From Cichorium intybus (lineage: Eukaryota; Streptophyta; Magnoliopsida; Asterales; Asteraceae): 64,000 nucleotides of DNA. The stretch is taken from contig CM042013.1 of assembly GCA_023525715.1 (NCBI GenBank), positions 68,978,494-69,042,493 of the forward strand, written 5' to 3'. Shown piece after piece: positions 50,225 through 62,784 of the stretch. The notes below the pieces were generated by a model, which saw only the letters and a program-made list of their open reading frames with translations, was not told the origin of the DNA and did not search any database. How positions within the stretch are numbered: position 1 is the stretch's first letter; every line of letters starts with the position of its first letter. The position numbers and the translations under genes were made by a program.

Positions 50225-50700
50225 TATTAGTATAATCTTTTTTTAATAATTTATAATATGTTTTTTATTATAAAAAATAAATCTAATGATTATTAATTAA
50301 AAAGTTATATGAACCTAATGATTATTAGTTAATAAATTTATAATCACTATAAAAAATGAAATTTTTATGTAATAATTATATAATTATTTTAGAAAAAAAG
50401 TTAAAATAATCATTAGGGGGTAAGTAGTAGAAAATAAAATGGATATAAATAGTCAAACCCGCAAAAAAGGATTGACTATTTATATCCTCTCTACTTTTTA
50501 ACATTTACCCCCTTATCATTTCTTTAACTTTTTTTTCTTAAAATAACTATAATTATTACATAATAGTTTTATTTTTTTTATAACCATTGTAAACTTATTA
50601 ACTAATAGTTTCATTATTTGTAATCATTGTAAAACAACTAACTAATACTCATTAGATTTATTTTTTTATTAATATTAATTATAATTATTTTTATATAATT
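50225..50700. repeat. Fold-back MITE, A/T-rich
   Basis: Arms meet at about 50464–50470. The inner pair is ggatataaatagtcaa/ttgactatttatatcc, with attagggggtaa facing ttacccccttat. Arms stay alignable for about 200 bases each side. No coding content. Confidence 0.75.
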
Positions 50701-51518
50701 ATTTTTTATATAAATCATTAACTAATAAATACAATATTTTATATATAAATTTTATTGTATATATAAATTAATATTAATTATAACTATTTTATATATAATT
50801 ATTTTTTATTCATGGTCTCACTGCCGTCGCACCACCGTCTTATTGTCAATTCACTGACGCCAGTTTTCTGTCTCATCTCGTCGGTCGCCTCTCACACTCG
50901 ATCTCACCGCCGATCGATCTCACCAGTCTCATTTTCTTCCAATTTCACCGACTATCACCGACCAATGCTGTCTTACTGCCGATAAATGCTATCTCACTGC
51001 TGGGACGAATAACCTAAATAATAATTTATGAAAAACAATATCACCAAAATATATAAGTTCCTTTCGTATTTTATTTTGATACAATTACGTCATCAAGTTA
51101 ACACAAATTAAATTAACTTATATTATAAAAATGTATATTTTGAGAATTAACTTTCATCGATAATGATAATTGTTTTAAGTTTAAAAAACCAGTTTTTTTT
51201 AATTTCAGTTTTTTATGGCTTGTATATTTTAACTTTTGAAAATCAAATAACACCTGAGTCCCGACTTTAGTGAGTTTTCTTTAGCCCGTTTCAGCAATAC
51301 CTAGATTTATTTTTTCCTTAAATTTAAGAGGAAAACAATTTAAATTATATTTCTACGATAATGTTTCGCAAAAAGTCAAATAATCAAGATAAGGGGGAAC
51401 CTAGCTTCGTGTAATGTTCAAAGTGCCTGAACTTTTTTTTTTAATGTCATAATTATGTGATGATTAAATAATAAAGTTAATCTCAATGGTTAGTATTTAT
51501 CAAAAAGTAATGATTAAA
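50701..51518. other. AT-rich spacer with a short Ser/Pro/His-codon-rich stretch
   Basis: Positions 50815–51000 are C/T-rich (ctcaccgccgatcgatctca) and could be a fragment of a gene leader or LTR. No frame is convincing. Nothing else seen. Confidence 0.35.
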
Positions 51519-54500
51519 TGTAAGAACCTAAAAATTTTGGTAAAAGTCATAAAATAAAAATATATAAAATTTGGGCTCGAAGGGTACCGTAATAGTAGAA
51601 ATTGGCGGAAAGGACAAAATGGTCATTTGGCACACAAATGACTTTAATGTAAAGAAAATATAATTTTGGGGTAAGAATGAAATAAAACAAAACTTATAAT
51701 ACTATAAAATGAATTTTTGTGCCATTTTGGGAAAAATGGAACTAGATGGGCTAGATTGTCAATAGAGCAAAGTAATGAGGTATAAATAGGAAGAAAAATC
51801 TGCACTCTCCTCACTGTAAATTTATTTCAGCCACGAGAGAGTTCTAGAGAGGGCTAGGGAGATCGGTTCATGAAGGCTATGAGGAATTGGAAGAAAACCC
51901 ACTTGGAATTGAAGAATTCCAAGTCTTCTAAGGTTAGTAAACTTGTTTTTAGGGTTGTTTAACCCATTTCCCGTGAGGGTGTTACTGTAGCTTCGAGATT
52001 TCAGTGGCTAGAGGAGGATTATCCTATGATTCCTAGCCTTAATTTGTGTCTAAATCAATATCTAAACATAGTTCATCTATTGAAAGTGTTAAAAATCAAG
52101 AAATGAGAATTTTAGCTCAAGAACCCTAACCAACGGGTTTGTAAGAACAAGTTGGTTTTAGTGGTTCTTAATGAGTTTAATATGTCTTAATAGAAGTAAT
52201 AAACCACTCATAGTTGTTAAATTAGAGTAATTTCAAATTTTGGGTAAAAATGTTAAAAATGGAAAATCTTTGGAAGAAATTTGGAATCTGTGATTCCATG
52301 GTTTAAAAACAAGTAAAAGTATTTGGTTTATGTTTCTAATCACATCTTGATCATTATCCATATAACACCCCAACTTTTACACAAATTTTTTTTTTCAAAC
52401 TTATATTACAACATTTCATTATACAAACCATTTAAGTTTTTACAAACGGGGTATCACAAATTTGCATCATAACCACAGTTCAAACCTGTTATTTTACATT
52501 TTGTACAACAGAAGCTACGGTCCCACACCCGACCCTTCTAATGTCCTTCCTGCTTACATGAGTACATAACATTTAAAAAAAAACATACGTGAGACATAAT
52601 GTCTCGTGAGCATTATGGGTTTAGACCCAAAACAATTTTCCAATAATACTTTTACTCTTTAAATTTTCCAATATTTTATTTCCTATGAGCGCACCCATAG
52701 GTATTCCTTATTTTATCATGGTACATTCCTACGAGCGCACCCGTAGGTTTTATACGAGACGCACCCGTATAGCTGCTTCCCCAATAGTATGAAACGGATT
52801 CATCTATCAAGGTGAGACAACTACTTCGCGACGGGAGGTACCATCCCAGTAGTGTCTTATTGCCACCCCTACCGCAGCAGGCTGTGGTCTTTATCCGGAT
52901 ACTTCTTAACTCATCAACAGGGCTCAATCACTTTATTACTTCCTTGTATTTCTCATTTATCTTTTGTATACATTATACTTACATTTTCATAGTATTATTT
53001 CCAAATTTCACAAAACTATTTTCAGTTCCATAAAACCATTTTCATTAAATCATTTCAACTTCCATAAAACCATTTTGACTCCCAAAACATTTTATATAAA
53101 ATTCATTTCTTTGTATAAAAACCCATTTGGCTATGTACCCAAAAATCCACATAACACTCACCTCAAATCACCTAGGAGTTATTTAGCTTCCTGAACTCCT
53201 TTTCCTTTCGCTTGGTTATTCGTATTTGAACCACCACCTATTATATTCAAAATATACATTTATATTCAATTCATATATATAACAACTAACTTTACATCAC
53301 AAGAGTGCCATACTACGCAACTACGGGTTATAATTAGACTAAAACTCTCATTATAACAACTTCCTTTAGTTTGTAAATTTTTTCCGAAATATGCGTATTT
53401 TACTACAGTACCCTCGGGAAGTCGTATTTCGGTTCCGACAATTTTCTACGAAGTTTTGGGCCATAATAAACCTATGTTTAAAATTTGAGGTCAAACGGAC
53501 AAGTTTTGGTCGAAATCTAAAAACTCAAAATCTCTGCATGGTCTGCTGGCGCCGCCTCGCGACTCGACCAAGGGTGTGGTCGCGACTCGAAGACTGCATG
53601 CTTCGCGACTCGACCAAGTGTCTGGTCACGACTCGAAGACTGCAACCTTCGCCACTCGACCAAAGGTCTTGTCACGACTCGAAGACTGCCAGCCTCGCGT
53701 CGCGACCAAGGGTGGGATCGTCGCATCGCGAGCGCTGCTGGTGCAGACCAGAATGTCCGATTTTTGTGCTGTAAATCCCATTTTTTCCATATTAAGCTCT
53801 TTATGACTTACTTAATCGTTTTAGACTCATTCCAGGACCAAAACTCATCTTTTAAACAAGTCTTTTAACCTTGGAATCACTGATTCCACCCAAATTCCAC
53901 AAAACCCGTTTTTGACATTTTACACCCAAAAACACAAATTTTCGAAATTAATCACTTGGGGATGTCTTAATACATCCTAAGTGATTCCTAAGACTTAATG
54001 AAAACACTGAAATCAGCTTTGAATCTCTTGAACCCGTGGGTAGAGTTCTTAAGCTCAAAACCCCCAATTTGACAATTCCTCAACACCCTTAAGATTTGTG
54101 TGTTTACTTAGTTGTTTAAACTTGTTTAGATGGAGGAAATCATAGGAACAACCTGAACCATGACTATGAATTCAGATTTCAGTTTGTCCCGGGATGAACA
54201 CACATGCTTATGGTTCAAGAATTTGATCACTAACCTTGTTTTTAGCTTGATATCTTCAATTCTTCAACCAAAATTCTCCGATTCTTGCTTCACTTCTACC
54301 AATCCTCAAGTTTCCGTGCCTTCAAGCTCTCTCTCGCTCTCTCCCGATACTTCTGAAATCTTCTGGGAAGTGGGAGATTTTTCCCACTATTTATAGTTCC
54401 AAATTTTCAGTTTTTAACCCTCTAGTTCCTTTTCTCCCAATTTGGCACCATACTCAAATTTTTATTACACCATACTTTAATTTCTTACATTAATACACAT

Positions 54501-56567
54501 AATTACAAAATATTTTACATTAAAGTTCAAAATATGGCAAAAGACTAATTTGCCCTTTCTCATAACTTTACTATTACTCATAATTATTTTACATATATAT
54601 ATATTTTTACAAATTTTCTCGGGTTCTTACAATCCAACATATGGATAACTTAAAATCAAGTTTGGTGATTTCTTGTGTAATTGAACTCTAGAAATTTGAG
54701 TTTAGGATCAAAGTGTTAATTTGATATAAAGAGTTAGTAGGATGGGTCATAAATGATGTTTGAGTATGAAGAAACCATTAGAAGTGGTTTCCTAAGAGTT
54801 TCAACTGATAAAATGAAACTTTAAACAAAAAGTGTAATTGTTGGGTGGAATGGAATTGGTGATTCCACCAATTCCATCCCATGGAAATGGTTAATGAAAA
54901 GCATGATTTGATAATTAACAAAGTATGTTTTGGGTTGTAAAAACCTTAAATTAAATCATACATTGGCTATATAAGTATATGGGTAGAAATTGGACAAATC
55001 TAGACTTTAAAATTGAGTTGATGTGCATATAAGCTTCCTTAGAGCTCCTATGCCATCCTATGGTCTTAATCATTAAGTCATGAAGTAAATAAGACTTAAT
55101 GGAAGTGAAAACATGTTTTTAACATAATAGAGGGTCAATAGAACCTATGGTTAAAATTTGGTGAAGTTTGGAGTTAAAACGAACCCGGAATATGATTTTT
55201 AGGACTTAATATGAAAAAAAAATATGGGGCTGGATGAGATCGCGACCCGATCTCCATATGGATCGCGACCCGATCTCACGGTAGAAATGAAGAAAACCCC
55301 CTGTTAAGACATTTTGATTTTTAAAGTTGGAATTTGGGGTTAGACTTGTCCGTTTGACCTCAAATTTTAAACATAAGTCTATTATGGTATGAAACTTTGT
55401 GGAAAATTATCAAAATGAAAATACGACCTCCCGAGGGTACTGTAGCAAAATACGCGTACCTCGGGAAAGTTTACAAATTAAAGAAAGCTAGTTTAATAAA
55501 GGTTGTAGCTTAGTTATGACCCGTAACTGTAAAAATATGGGACTCTTGTATTGTAGAGTCAGTTGTAGTTTGTGTTAACCAAATATGTGTACTAAATGTG
55601 TATATAGGCGGTGGTTCAAATACGGTTGATCGAGTAAAAGATCAATGAATAGGAGGGATGAGGAAGGGAATAGTTCTAGTTAGACTTCTCTAACTAGTTG
55701 AGGTGAGTAGTATGTGGATTTTTGAGTACATATCAAAATGAGTTTTATGCAAAGAAATGAATTTTATATACAATGTTTGGGAGTCAAAATGGTTTTATGG
55801 AAATTGAAATGGTTTAATGAAAATGAAAGTGATTCTATGGAACTGGAAATGGTTTTGTGAACCTGGAAATGATACTATGAAATAGTAAATAAAATGAAAG
55901 TGATTCTATGGAATTGGAAATGGTTTTGTGAAACTGGAAATAATACTATGAAATAGTAAGTACAATGTGTATAGAAATGATAAATGAGAAATACAGAGAA
56001 TTAATAAAGTGATTGAGCCCTGTTGATGAGTTGAGAAGTATCCGGATAAAGATCACGACTGCTGCGGTAGGGGTGGTCAAAAGACACTACTGGGATGGTA
56101 CCTCCCGTCGCGAAGTAGTTGTCTAATTGGTACCTTGATGGATGAATTCGTTTCATGCTGTTGAGGGAGGAGTTATACGGGTGCGTATCGTATAAAGCCT
56201 ACGGGGACGCTCGTAGGAATGTGCTCACAGATGAGAAGAAATGCCTATGGGTGCACTCGTAGGAAATTGAATAATATGAAAATTTGGAATGATTGAAATA
56301 TGGAAAACTGTTTTGGGTCTAAAACCCATATTACTCACGAGACGTATGTCTTACGTATGTTTTTTTTTAAAATGCTATGTACTCAGGTGATCAAACAAGG
56401 AATTAGAAGAGTCAAGTGTGAGACAGTAGCTTTCGTTGTGTAAAGTATGGGCTGTTTAAATTGTGGTAATGATACGAAAGAGTAATACCCCGTATGTATA
56501 ACTAGATGCTTTGTATTATAAAGTCTTAGTGAATTTTTTTTTTTTTGTGTGAAATTGGGGCGTTACA
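51519..56567 (+). mobile_element. Solo LTR of a large Ty3-type retrotransposon, split by a second copy
   Basis: Begins TGTAAGAACC and ends GGGGCGTTACA. The target duplication TTAAA is perfect at 51514–51518 and 56568–56572. Removing the inner insertion (52361–54636) leaves about 2773 bp. There is a TATA box (TATAAATA at 51781–51788) followed by a CT-rich leader. There are no internal genes and no second LTR, so it is a recombination product. Confidence 0.85.
52361..54631 (-). mobile_element. Second solo LTR of the same family, inserted in reverse
   Basis: On the minus strand it starts TGTAAGAACCC and ends GGGGTGTTATA. The target duplication ATCCA lies at 52356–52360 and 54632–54636. Shared blocks with the outer LTR appear inverted, for example atccggataaagatc and gtacctcccgtcgcgaagta (56098–56117), so the two form a large imperfect inverted repeat. 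It contains ~40 bp tandem units of gactcgaccaag…ggtc at about 53560–53720. Confidence 0.85.
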
Positions 56568-56910
56568 TTAAAGGGGTAAGAAAAATGAAAATAGGGTATA
56601 ATTAGTAGGACCAAAAAAATAAATTAATTCAAAAATAGAAAATAATATTTAATTTCGAATACTAACTAATTTAAAATGTAAAAAATAAAAATTAATAGTA
56701 ATAATAATAAGAGAAATTACATTTTTGGTCCATGTGGTTTATCATTTTTTTCAATTTTGGTCCAACTTTTGAAAATTCACACTCAAGGTCTCTATGATTG
56801 CATAAAGTTAACACTCATGGTCCTAGTCCAGGGAAAAAGACTAAAATACTCATCCTATTTTCTTTTTCCTTTTTCTTTTAATATATTAATTTTTTAGATT
56901 AATAAAATAA

Positions 56911-57272
56911 GGAGAAATTTCAAAAAGACACTAACGTTTCAAAAAAGTTCGATTTTGACACTGTGTTATTTTTTTTCAATTAAGTCACTAACTTTTTAAT
57001 TTTTCTCAATTAAGTCACTATGTTTTCAATTTTGTTTATATTTTGACCACTTGACCGGTCAACCCGGTTGTCAGCTGACGTGGCATGGTCACGTGTCAAT
57101 CTTGATGACGTGGCGCTGACATGGCATGCTGACGTGGCACCAATGTGTCAAAATTGAAAACATAGTGACTTAATTGAAAATTTTTAAAAACTTCGTGACT
57201 TAATTGAAAAAACAATAACAGAGTGTCAAAACCAAAATTTTTGAAAACTTAAGTGTCTTTTTTAAATTATCA
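56911..57272 (+). mobile_element. MITE with inverted arms, copy 1
   Basis: Starts gagaaatttcaaaaagacac and ends gtgtcttttttaaattat. Both arms carry 'caattaagtcacta' blocks, and the centre has several tgacgtgg motifs (gctgacgtggca). An opposite-facing copy lies at 58197–58570. Confidence 0.8.
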
Positions 57273-57299
57273 AATAAGATATTAATTAGACTTATATAA

Positions 57300-58080
57300 T
57301 CAAAATTGGTTGCTTGGTTAAGGAACCAAATAACTGAAACCGATAATGGATTTTTAAAAGCCACGAACCAAACCGTCACGCATAATTAGTTTTGGTTCTG
57401 TAGGAACAAAAAATAAACCGTTACATTTATTACTAAAATAATCGAAAATAAACTTTGCATTTACTTTTAGAAACTAGAAAATAATTACTAACTTAATATT
57501 ATTGACAAAATAAGTGCAAATTATGTTTTTGAAGAACGGAGGGCCAAACAGTTATATATAATCGGTTCCGATTTGGTTCGATTCTAACGATTTTTTGCTT
57601 ACTTAAGATGAGCTTGGTTAAGGAAACCAAAATAAGCGAAACTGATAATAGGTTTTTCAAGAAACCAAGAACCAAAGCGTCACACATAATTGGTTTGTGT
57701 TCCGTTGGAACGAAAAATAAACCGTTACATTTATTACTAAAATAATCGAAAATAAACTGTTACATTTACCTTTAGAAGCTAGAAAATGTTTACTAACTTA
57801 ATATTATTGACAATATAGCTGAAAATTATGTTTGTGAAGAACCGAGAACCAAACCTTATATATAATTGGTTTTGATTTTGTTCGGTTCTAACAAGTTTTT
57901 GCTCACTTAAAATGAGTTTTGTTAATGAACCAAAATATCCAAAACCGATAATGAATTTAAAAAAAACAAGAACCAAACCGTCACATATAATTGGTTATGG
58001 TTCCGTTGGAACGAAAAATAAACCGTTACAGTTATTACTAATATAACCGAAAATAAATCGCTATATTTGGTTATTATAAA
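57300..58080. repeat. About 2.6 tandem copies of a ~302 bp unit
   Basis: Units begin ttggttaaggaaccaaa at about 57310, 57613 and 57918 and contain aaaaataaaccgttacattt and ttaatattattgacaa. Divergence is around one base in eight to ten, so the array is old. Confidence 0.8.
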
Positions 58081-58196
58081 TATTCAAATGATAACATACA
58101 GCTCACCATTTCGATAAAACAAATCGTTATTATTATTTTATTTATTTTTCTATTTGTTATCAATAAAATATTTTGAAATGTTTATAATTAGTTTTT

Positions 58197-58570
58197 GGAC
58201 AAATTTCAAAAAATACACTAAGTTTTTAGAAACTTTCGATTTTGACACTCTGTTATTGTTTTTTCAATTAAGTCACTAAGTTTTTAAAATTTTCCTATTA
58301 AGTCACTATGTTTTCAATTTTGTTCAATTTTGACACCTTCGTGCCACGTCAGCATGCCATGTCAACGCCACGTCATCAAGACTGACACGTCACCATGCCA
58401 CGTCAGATGACAACCGGGTTGACCGGTCAAGTGGTCAAAATTGAAACAAAATTGAAAACATAGTGACTTAATTGAGAAAAATTAAAAAGTTAGTGACTTA
58501 ATTAAAAAAAAAACACAGTGTCAAAATCGAACTTTTTTGAAAAGTTAGTATTTTTTTTGAAATTTACCCT
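58197..58570 (-). mobile_element. MITE with inverted arms, copy 2, reversed
   Basis: The reverse complement matches the 56911 copy through ttgaccggtcaacccggttg and gtgacttaatt blocks. Both copies lie within the same Mutator-like element, flanking the 302 bp tandem repeat. Confidence 0.8.
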
Positions 58571-58722
58571 TAAAATAAACGAAAAATACACCCCATTCTC
58601 TCTCTCTCACACGAAATCGAGTTGCAGGTTCCTCAATCCATTTCTTTTTCTTTCTATCGTCATATACAACTCTTCAATTCACACTCTTCTTTTTGCTAAT
58701 TTTGTGTCCAGAATACCCGAAT

Positions 58723-58985
58723 ATGGCTTTTGAAACATGGCTAATCATAGTTGAAAAAACCATCTCCCACAACTTTGATTCGGTTCATGTTACCCCACCA
58801 ACCAAAAGTCTGGTAACCAAGAGTCAGAGTTTTGGCCTCACTCACATATGGCGGTTTCTCTCCCATTAAAAAATCACCCATCTTCACAACGAATCCATAT
58901 GCCTAGAAGGTGTTTGTAAAATTGTCTCAGACGACGATGCTTTTCTTCTTAGCCTAGCTTGTGCAGAGATTGCCTAGCAAAAGGT
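58723..58985 (+). pseudogene. Captured 5' fragment of a DUF3475/DUF668 (PSI-like) gene
   Basis: A leader-like stretch (58570–58722) precedes ATG 58723, which reads MAFETWLIIVEKTISHNFDS. After a stop and a deletion come SICLEGVCKIVSDDDAFLLS and LACAEIA. These match the N-terminal DUF3475 region of plant PSK-simulator-like proteins. The rest of the gene is absent. Identification is from memory of the family consensus. Confidence 0.7.
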
Positions 58986-59112
58986 GCGACCATTAGTAAC
59001 CTTGATTTATGATTTGGGTTTATAGGAACAAAATAGTTGGAATGTATTTCGTTGTAAAGCAAAATTGGAATCGATCACAAGTACTAGAACAAGAGAAGGA
59101 TATGTAGAAAGT

Positions 59113-59285
59113 CTAGAATTGGTTTATGATATGATCTAGGTTTTTTATGATTTCAGTTTCAATGGTTGAATCTGCTTTTTCGATGATTTGTAGTAGTTGT
59201 TCGAGTACAACTTTGCAAGCAGATGCGTTTGGTTTGAAAGCAGCTCTTATTAGATCAAAATCTTCTTCTGCTACACCCCTGATCA
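59113..59285 (-). pseudogene. Captured ARM-repeat protein fragment
   Basis: The minus frame reads GVAEEDFDLIRAAFKPNASA and CKVVLEQLLQIIEKADS, typical of plant ARM-repeat proteins that carry 'RAAFKPNSPACKAVVDQLL'-like sequence. It breaks off into a stop. No start or other exons present. Confidence 0.7.
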
Positions 59286-59399
59286 GTGGTTCATGGTGGT
59301 GGTGACGGGTGCATAACCCCACCTCTTTCGACAATGTTTAACCTGGTGAAAACGATGGCTCGAGTCACTGCTGCCATGGATGCACGCGATTTTTGAACC

Positions 59400-59543
59400 A
59401 TTTTTATTCCAGGTCTTGAGATTGATTGCTAGTTTGATTCCAGGAAGAAGGATGTCTGTTGAGTAATCAAAAGTTTGCCATAAAACCCGTTTAACAGACC
59501 TATCTGGATTCAGTTCTTGCAAAATGAATTTTGCAGTAACCAA
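59400..59543 (-). pseudogene. Captured G-type lectin receptor-kinase fragment
   Basis: The minus frame reads LQELNPDRSVKRVLWQTFDY and STDILLPGIKLAINLKTW. This is the mannose-lectin domain signature (WQSFDYPTDTLLPGMKLG) of S-locus-type receptor kinases, with two substitutions. It joins directly to the ARM fragment on the same strand, so a transcript could fuse the two. Confidence 0.78.
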
Positions 59544-59999
59544 CAGCGTAGCTAAGAGAGTGAATGAGTGAGAGAGATTGTGAGAGAGAGAGAGAGACCC
59601 GGGGGGGGGGGGGGGAGGGGTTCCTTTATTTTAATTACCTAAAAAATTAATAGATTTAAAAGAAAAAGGAAAAATAAAATAGAAAGGATAATTTAGTTTT
59701 TTTACCGGGACCAATGACCATGAGTGTTAACTTTATCCAACAATATGAGCCTTGAGTGTGAAATTCAAAACTTGGACCAAAACTGAAAAAGGGGTAAACC
59801 ACAAGGACCAAAACTGTAATTTACTCTAATAATAATTAATTTAGATTATTAACTAAATTAAATTGTAATAAATAAAATAAAATAAAAATAGCATTTCATT
59901 AAAAAAAAGCACACAACTACAAATCAGAATTTAAAACCTACATACAAGTATTTAAAACCTAAAAACAAGAATTCAAAACCTAAATACAATAATTTAAAT

Positions 60000-60166
60000 A
60001 AACTATCGGTCAAAAGAAGGTAAGTGAGTATGCTCTATGTGATCAACAAGATGTTGGTTTGTGCATAAATCCGACACCATACATCTTAATAACACCATAG
60101 CAGAAGTTGTAGAGGCTTTCACGTGAAGCTCGTTCTGATATATTCAAGTACTCATTAAACGTATCG
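60000..60166 (-). pseudogene. PIF/Harbinger transposase fragment cut by an LTR retrotransposon
   Basis: The minus strand from 60166 reads FNEYLNISERASRESLYNFC then YGVIKMYG and FMHKPTS before a stop. This parallels DEYLRMSAKTARQSMYAFCE in the intact transposase at 19591–20853. The coding sequence stops exactly at the LTR boundary (60167), so the remainder should lie beyond the right edge of the window. Confidence 0.72.
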
Positions 60167-62784
60167 TGTAACTCCCGGTTTTTCAGCCTGGAATTTACAA
60201 GATAATATCACCAGGGATCGTCCCATGATCCAAGCCAAGCGTTACCTATCCTGCAAAACCACATAAAATAAAGGGTAAGCTATAAAGCTTAGTGAGTAAT
60301 CTAATCACAGTATGACCTATGTGGTCACACACGTTACAGGATCACCATTCCTGCCAGCTTCACAGTCCTATCCGACTCGTACTTCACACTGTGAAACTAC
60401 CGTATTACCCGACGTCACTCGTTATACAGTATCATCCACTGATACTCACTATTAGACTGTCCCACACAGTCTTATCTTACATCGTCGCGACTCACTTCTT
60501 TAGCTACTGTCACCTCTTTTTATTTATTATTTGGTATTATTTTTCACGAATACTTATACCGTCTCACGGTATACCCACTCACTTAACGGCTTTCTCATAC
60601 AGGTATGGTCATAGTACATCTATGATTACCTTGTGTTTTATTATTATATGGTAAATCTTGCAGTCCCCTGACATGCATTATATACCATTATTTATTCACT
60701 CTTCTCAGTATCATCTTATGGAACTTTTAGGTTTATAACTTGGATTTACCCTCACGACAACACACCTGCTTCCCACACAAGTATTATTACTTTACAGCTT
60801 TATATTTCCTTTAATAACTCCAATACGGCATTCCATGATTTATCAAATAAAGAACGGCCAGGTAGAAGATTAGTTGGGATGACAGGATCCTTTCAGCATT
60901 TTAGCCTTTCGGAAAATCCAACAACCATATCCCAAGTAATCGGCCTAGTCACCGTCCTCGTAAGTAAATCAATCGGTATTACCCTTGGAATTATGAATTA
61001 TTGGAAATAAGTCTATTACACCCCTCGTATTTTATAGTTTAACACATATAAACTATTAGGGAGATACGATAGCGATTACTCACTTGAGATTGGCGTTTTC
61101 CCCGGAGTCCTGGCTCATCTCCCGTTCCGAACTTCTGACAGTTCCCGATCACTCCGTTACCAGCTGCACTTGCTTCTTGCTTCCTAACATCCTCCCTCAC
61201 CGTATTATCCTCACTAGAACACTCCTCTACATCGTATATGTGTTTGGTGTGTTGTGCCTCAAAATGAGGCTGAGAACTCGTATTTATAGGCCTCCTGGAC
61301 CCCCGTCGCGACGTTATCCAACCCCAGATCGCGTCCCGATGTCATACGTAAGCGCTTACCTCATCACGCACTCGCCTGACACTGCCGACAAAGATCGCGT
61401 CGCGATCCCATACCCCGTCGCGTCGCGATCTACAAAATTTTTATCACTTAAACTAGACTCAATTTGCAAACTTTGTGCACTGATTTGAAGTCCAACCGAT
61501 TTTCGTAGAATTAATTATGATTTTTCTAAGATCGACATACAATGCTGATTTTTATATGAAATTGTAACTGATGTTTATATTTTTGATCTGAAACATTATC
61601 CGGAACACGGGTGTTACAAATCTCTCCCCCTTACGAGATTTCGTCCCCGAAATCTCACTAGCCTTGTATAGTATGTACACATACTTATTGTACATTCCGA
61701 CACTCACATAATTTTACAATTATCAGTACAGACCGTATAGGTGCAATGTACTTGTTATGATATTCATAACATTACTAACTCAGTTTTCGTCCCCTTCTGA
61801 ACCCTCTACGATATCGAGTCCCAAAGACTCAACGTATACCCTAGCACTGCCGACCGATTAGGTCATCTCAACACTTGTATGTGGTCCCACCACAATTACT
61901 GCTCATACAACCGTCACAATATATATATGGTCTCAACTGCTGACAATAGTCACTAGCCCTAAAAAAATAGTCTCAACCACAATTACCGAGTATGTGACCC
62001 CACGGAAAGATGGTCCCAATCACAAGAACCGGTAATGTGGCCCTACAAGAAAAATCAAGCCACAAGGGCTCCAGCAACCAACAATAAGCCATAAAGGCTT
62101 AACGGCTAACACCTAACTGCAAAACTCTGTAACCGACCTTACCACCCCCTTATCAGCTTAACAATTACACAATTACTACTTGGGTTTCCTGATTTATCAG
62201 CTCCCTTTTTCTTTTGACACTATTGGTCACACAACATCTCAACACACACTAAATTTGTATATACGTAATTACTTCTCTGAGTAACTACTCACACTTCTCT
62301 TTTTTAAACAGATGCTTTTTATTTAAAAACATTTACTCTTTTGATTTCCATTAGTCATAACAATAACTTCTTTAGTCGTAAAATGACTCTTTTTAAAGGA
62401 TTATTCCTTTCACACTTTAGTCATAAAATAACTTTTTCAGCAAAATAACTCTTTCTTTGAAATATCATTCTACTTGTAAAATTATGGTCATAAAATAACC
62501 TTTACATCACTAGAAAAATCAACTACGTTTTGGGAAAATACCCTATTACATTCTTTGGTTATAACCTCACATTTATTTGTTTAGTGATGATTGGATGGCC
62601 CCTGGTACTTAGACATTTACTAAGTAAAATAGGACCCTTAATTCTTCTAGAATGGAAGGAATAAATCAATCCATCCTAGTCTTATGTTTACTCAGGACAT
62701 CTACCAACTTTACTTCTCTTATGTCTCCGGTGAATTTTCCACATAATCTACTCTACCCAATATCTCAAGTTATACTCTCCTGCT

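Larger units (their letters stand above)
56711..59826. mobile_element. Mutator-like element (Pack-MULE) with three captured host-gene fragments
   Basis: The left end from 56711 (gagaaattacatttttggtc) and the reversed right end to 59826 (gagtaaattacagttttggt) align for about 195 bases. The perfect 9 bp duplication taataataa lies at 56702–56710 and 59827–59835. There is no transposase. The interior holds two inverted MITEs, a ~302 bp tandem repeat, and fragments of a DUF3475/DUF668 gene (plus), an ARM-repeat gene (minus) and a G-type lectin receptor kinase (minus). Confidence 0.88.
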
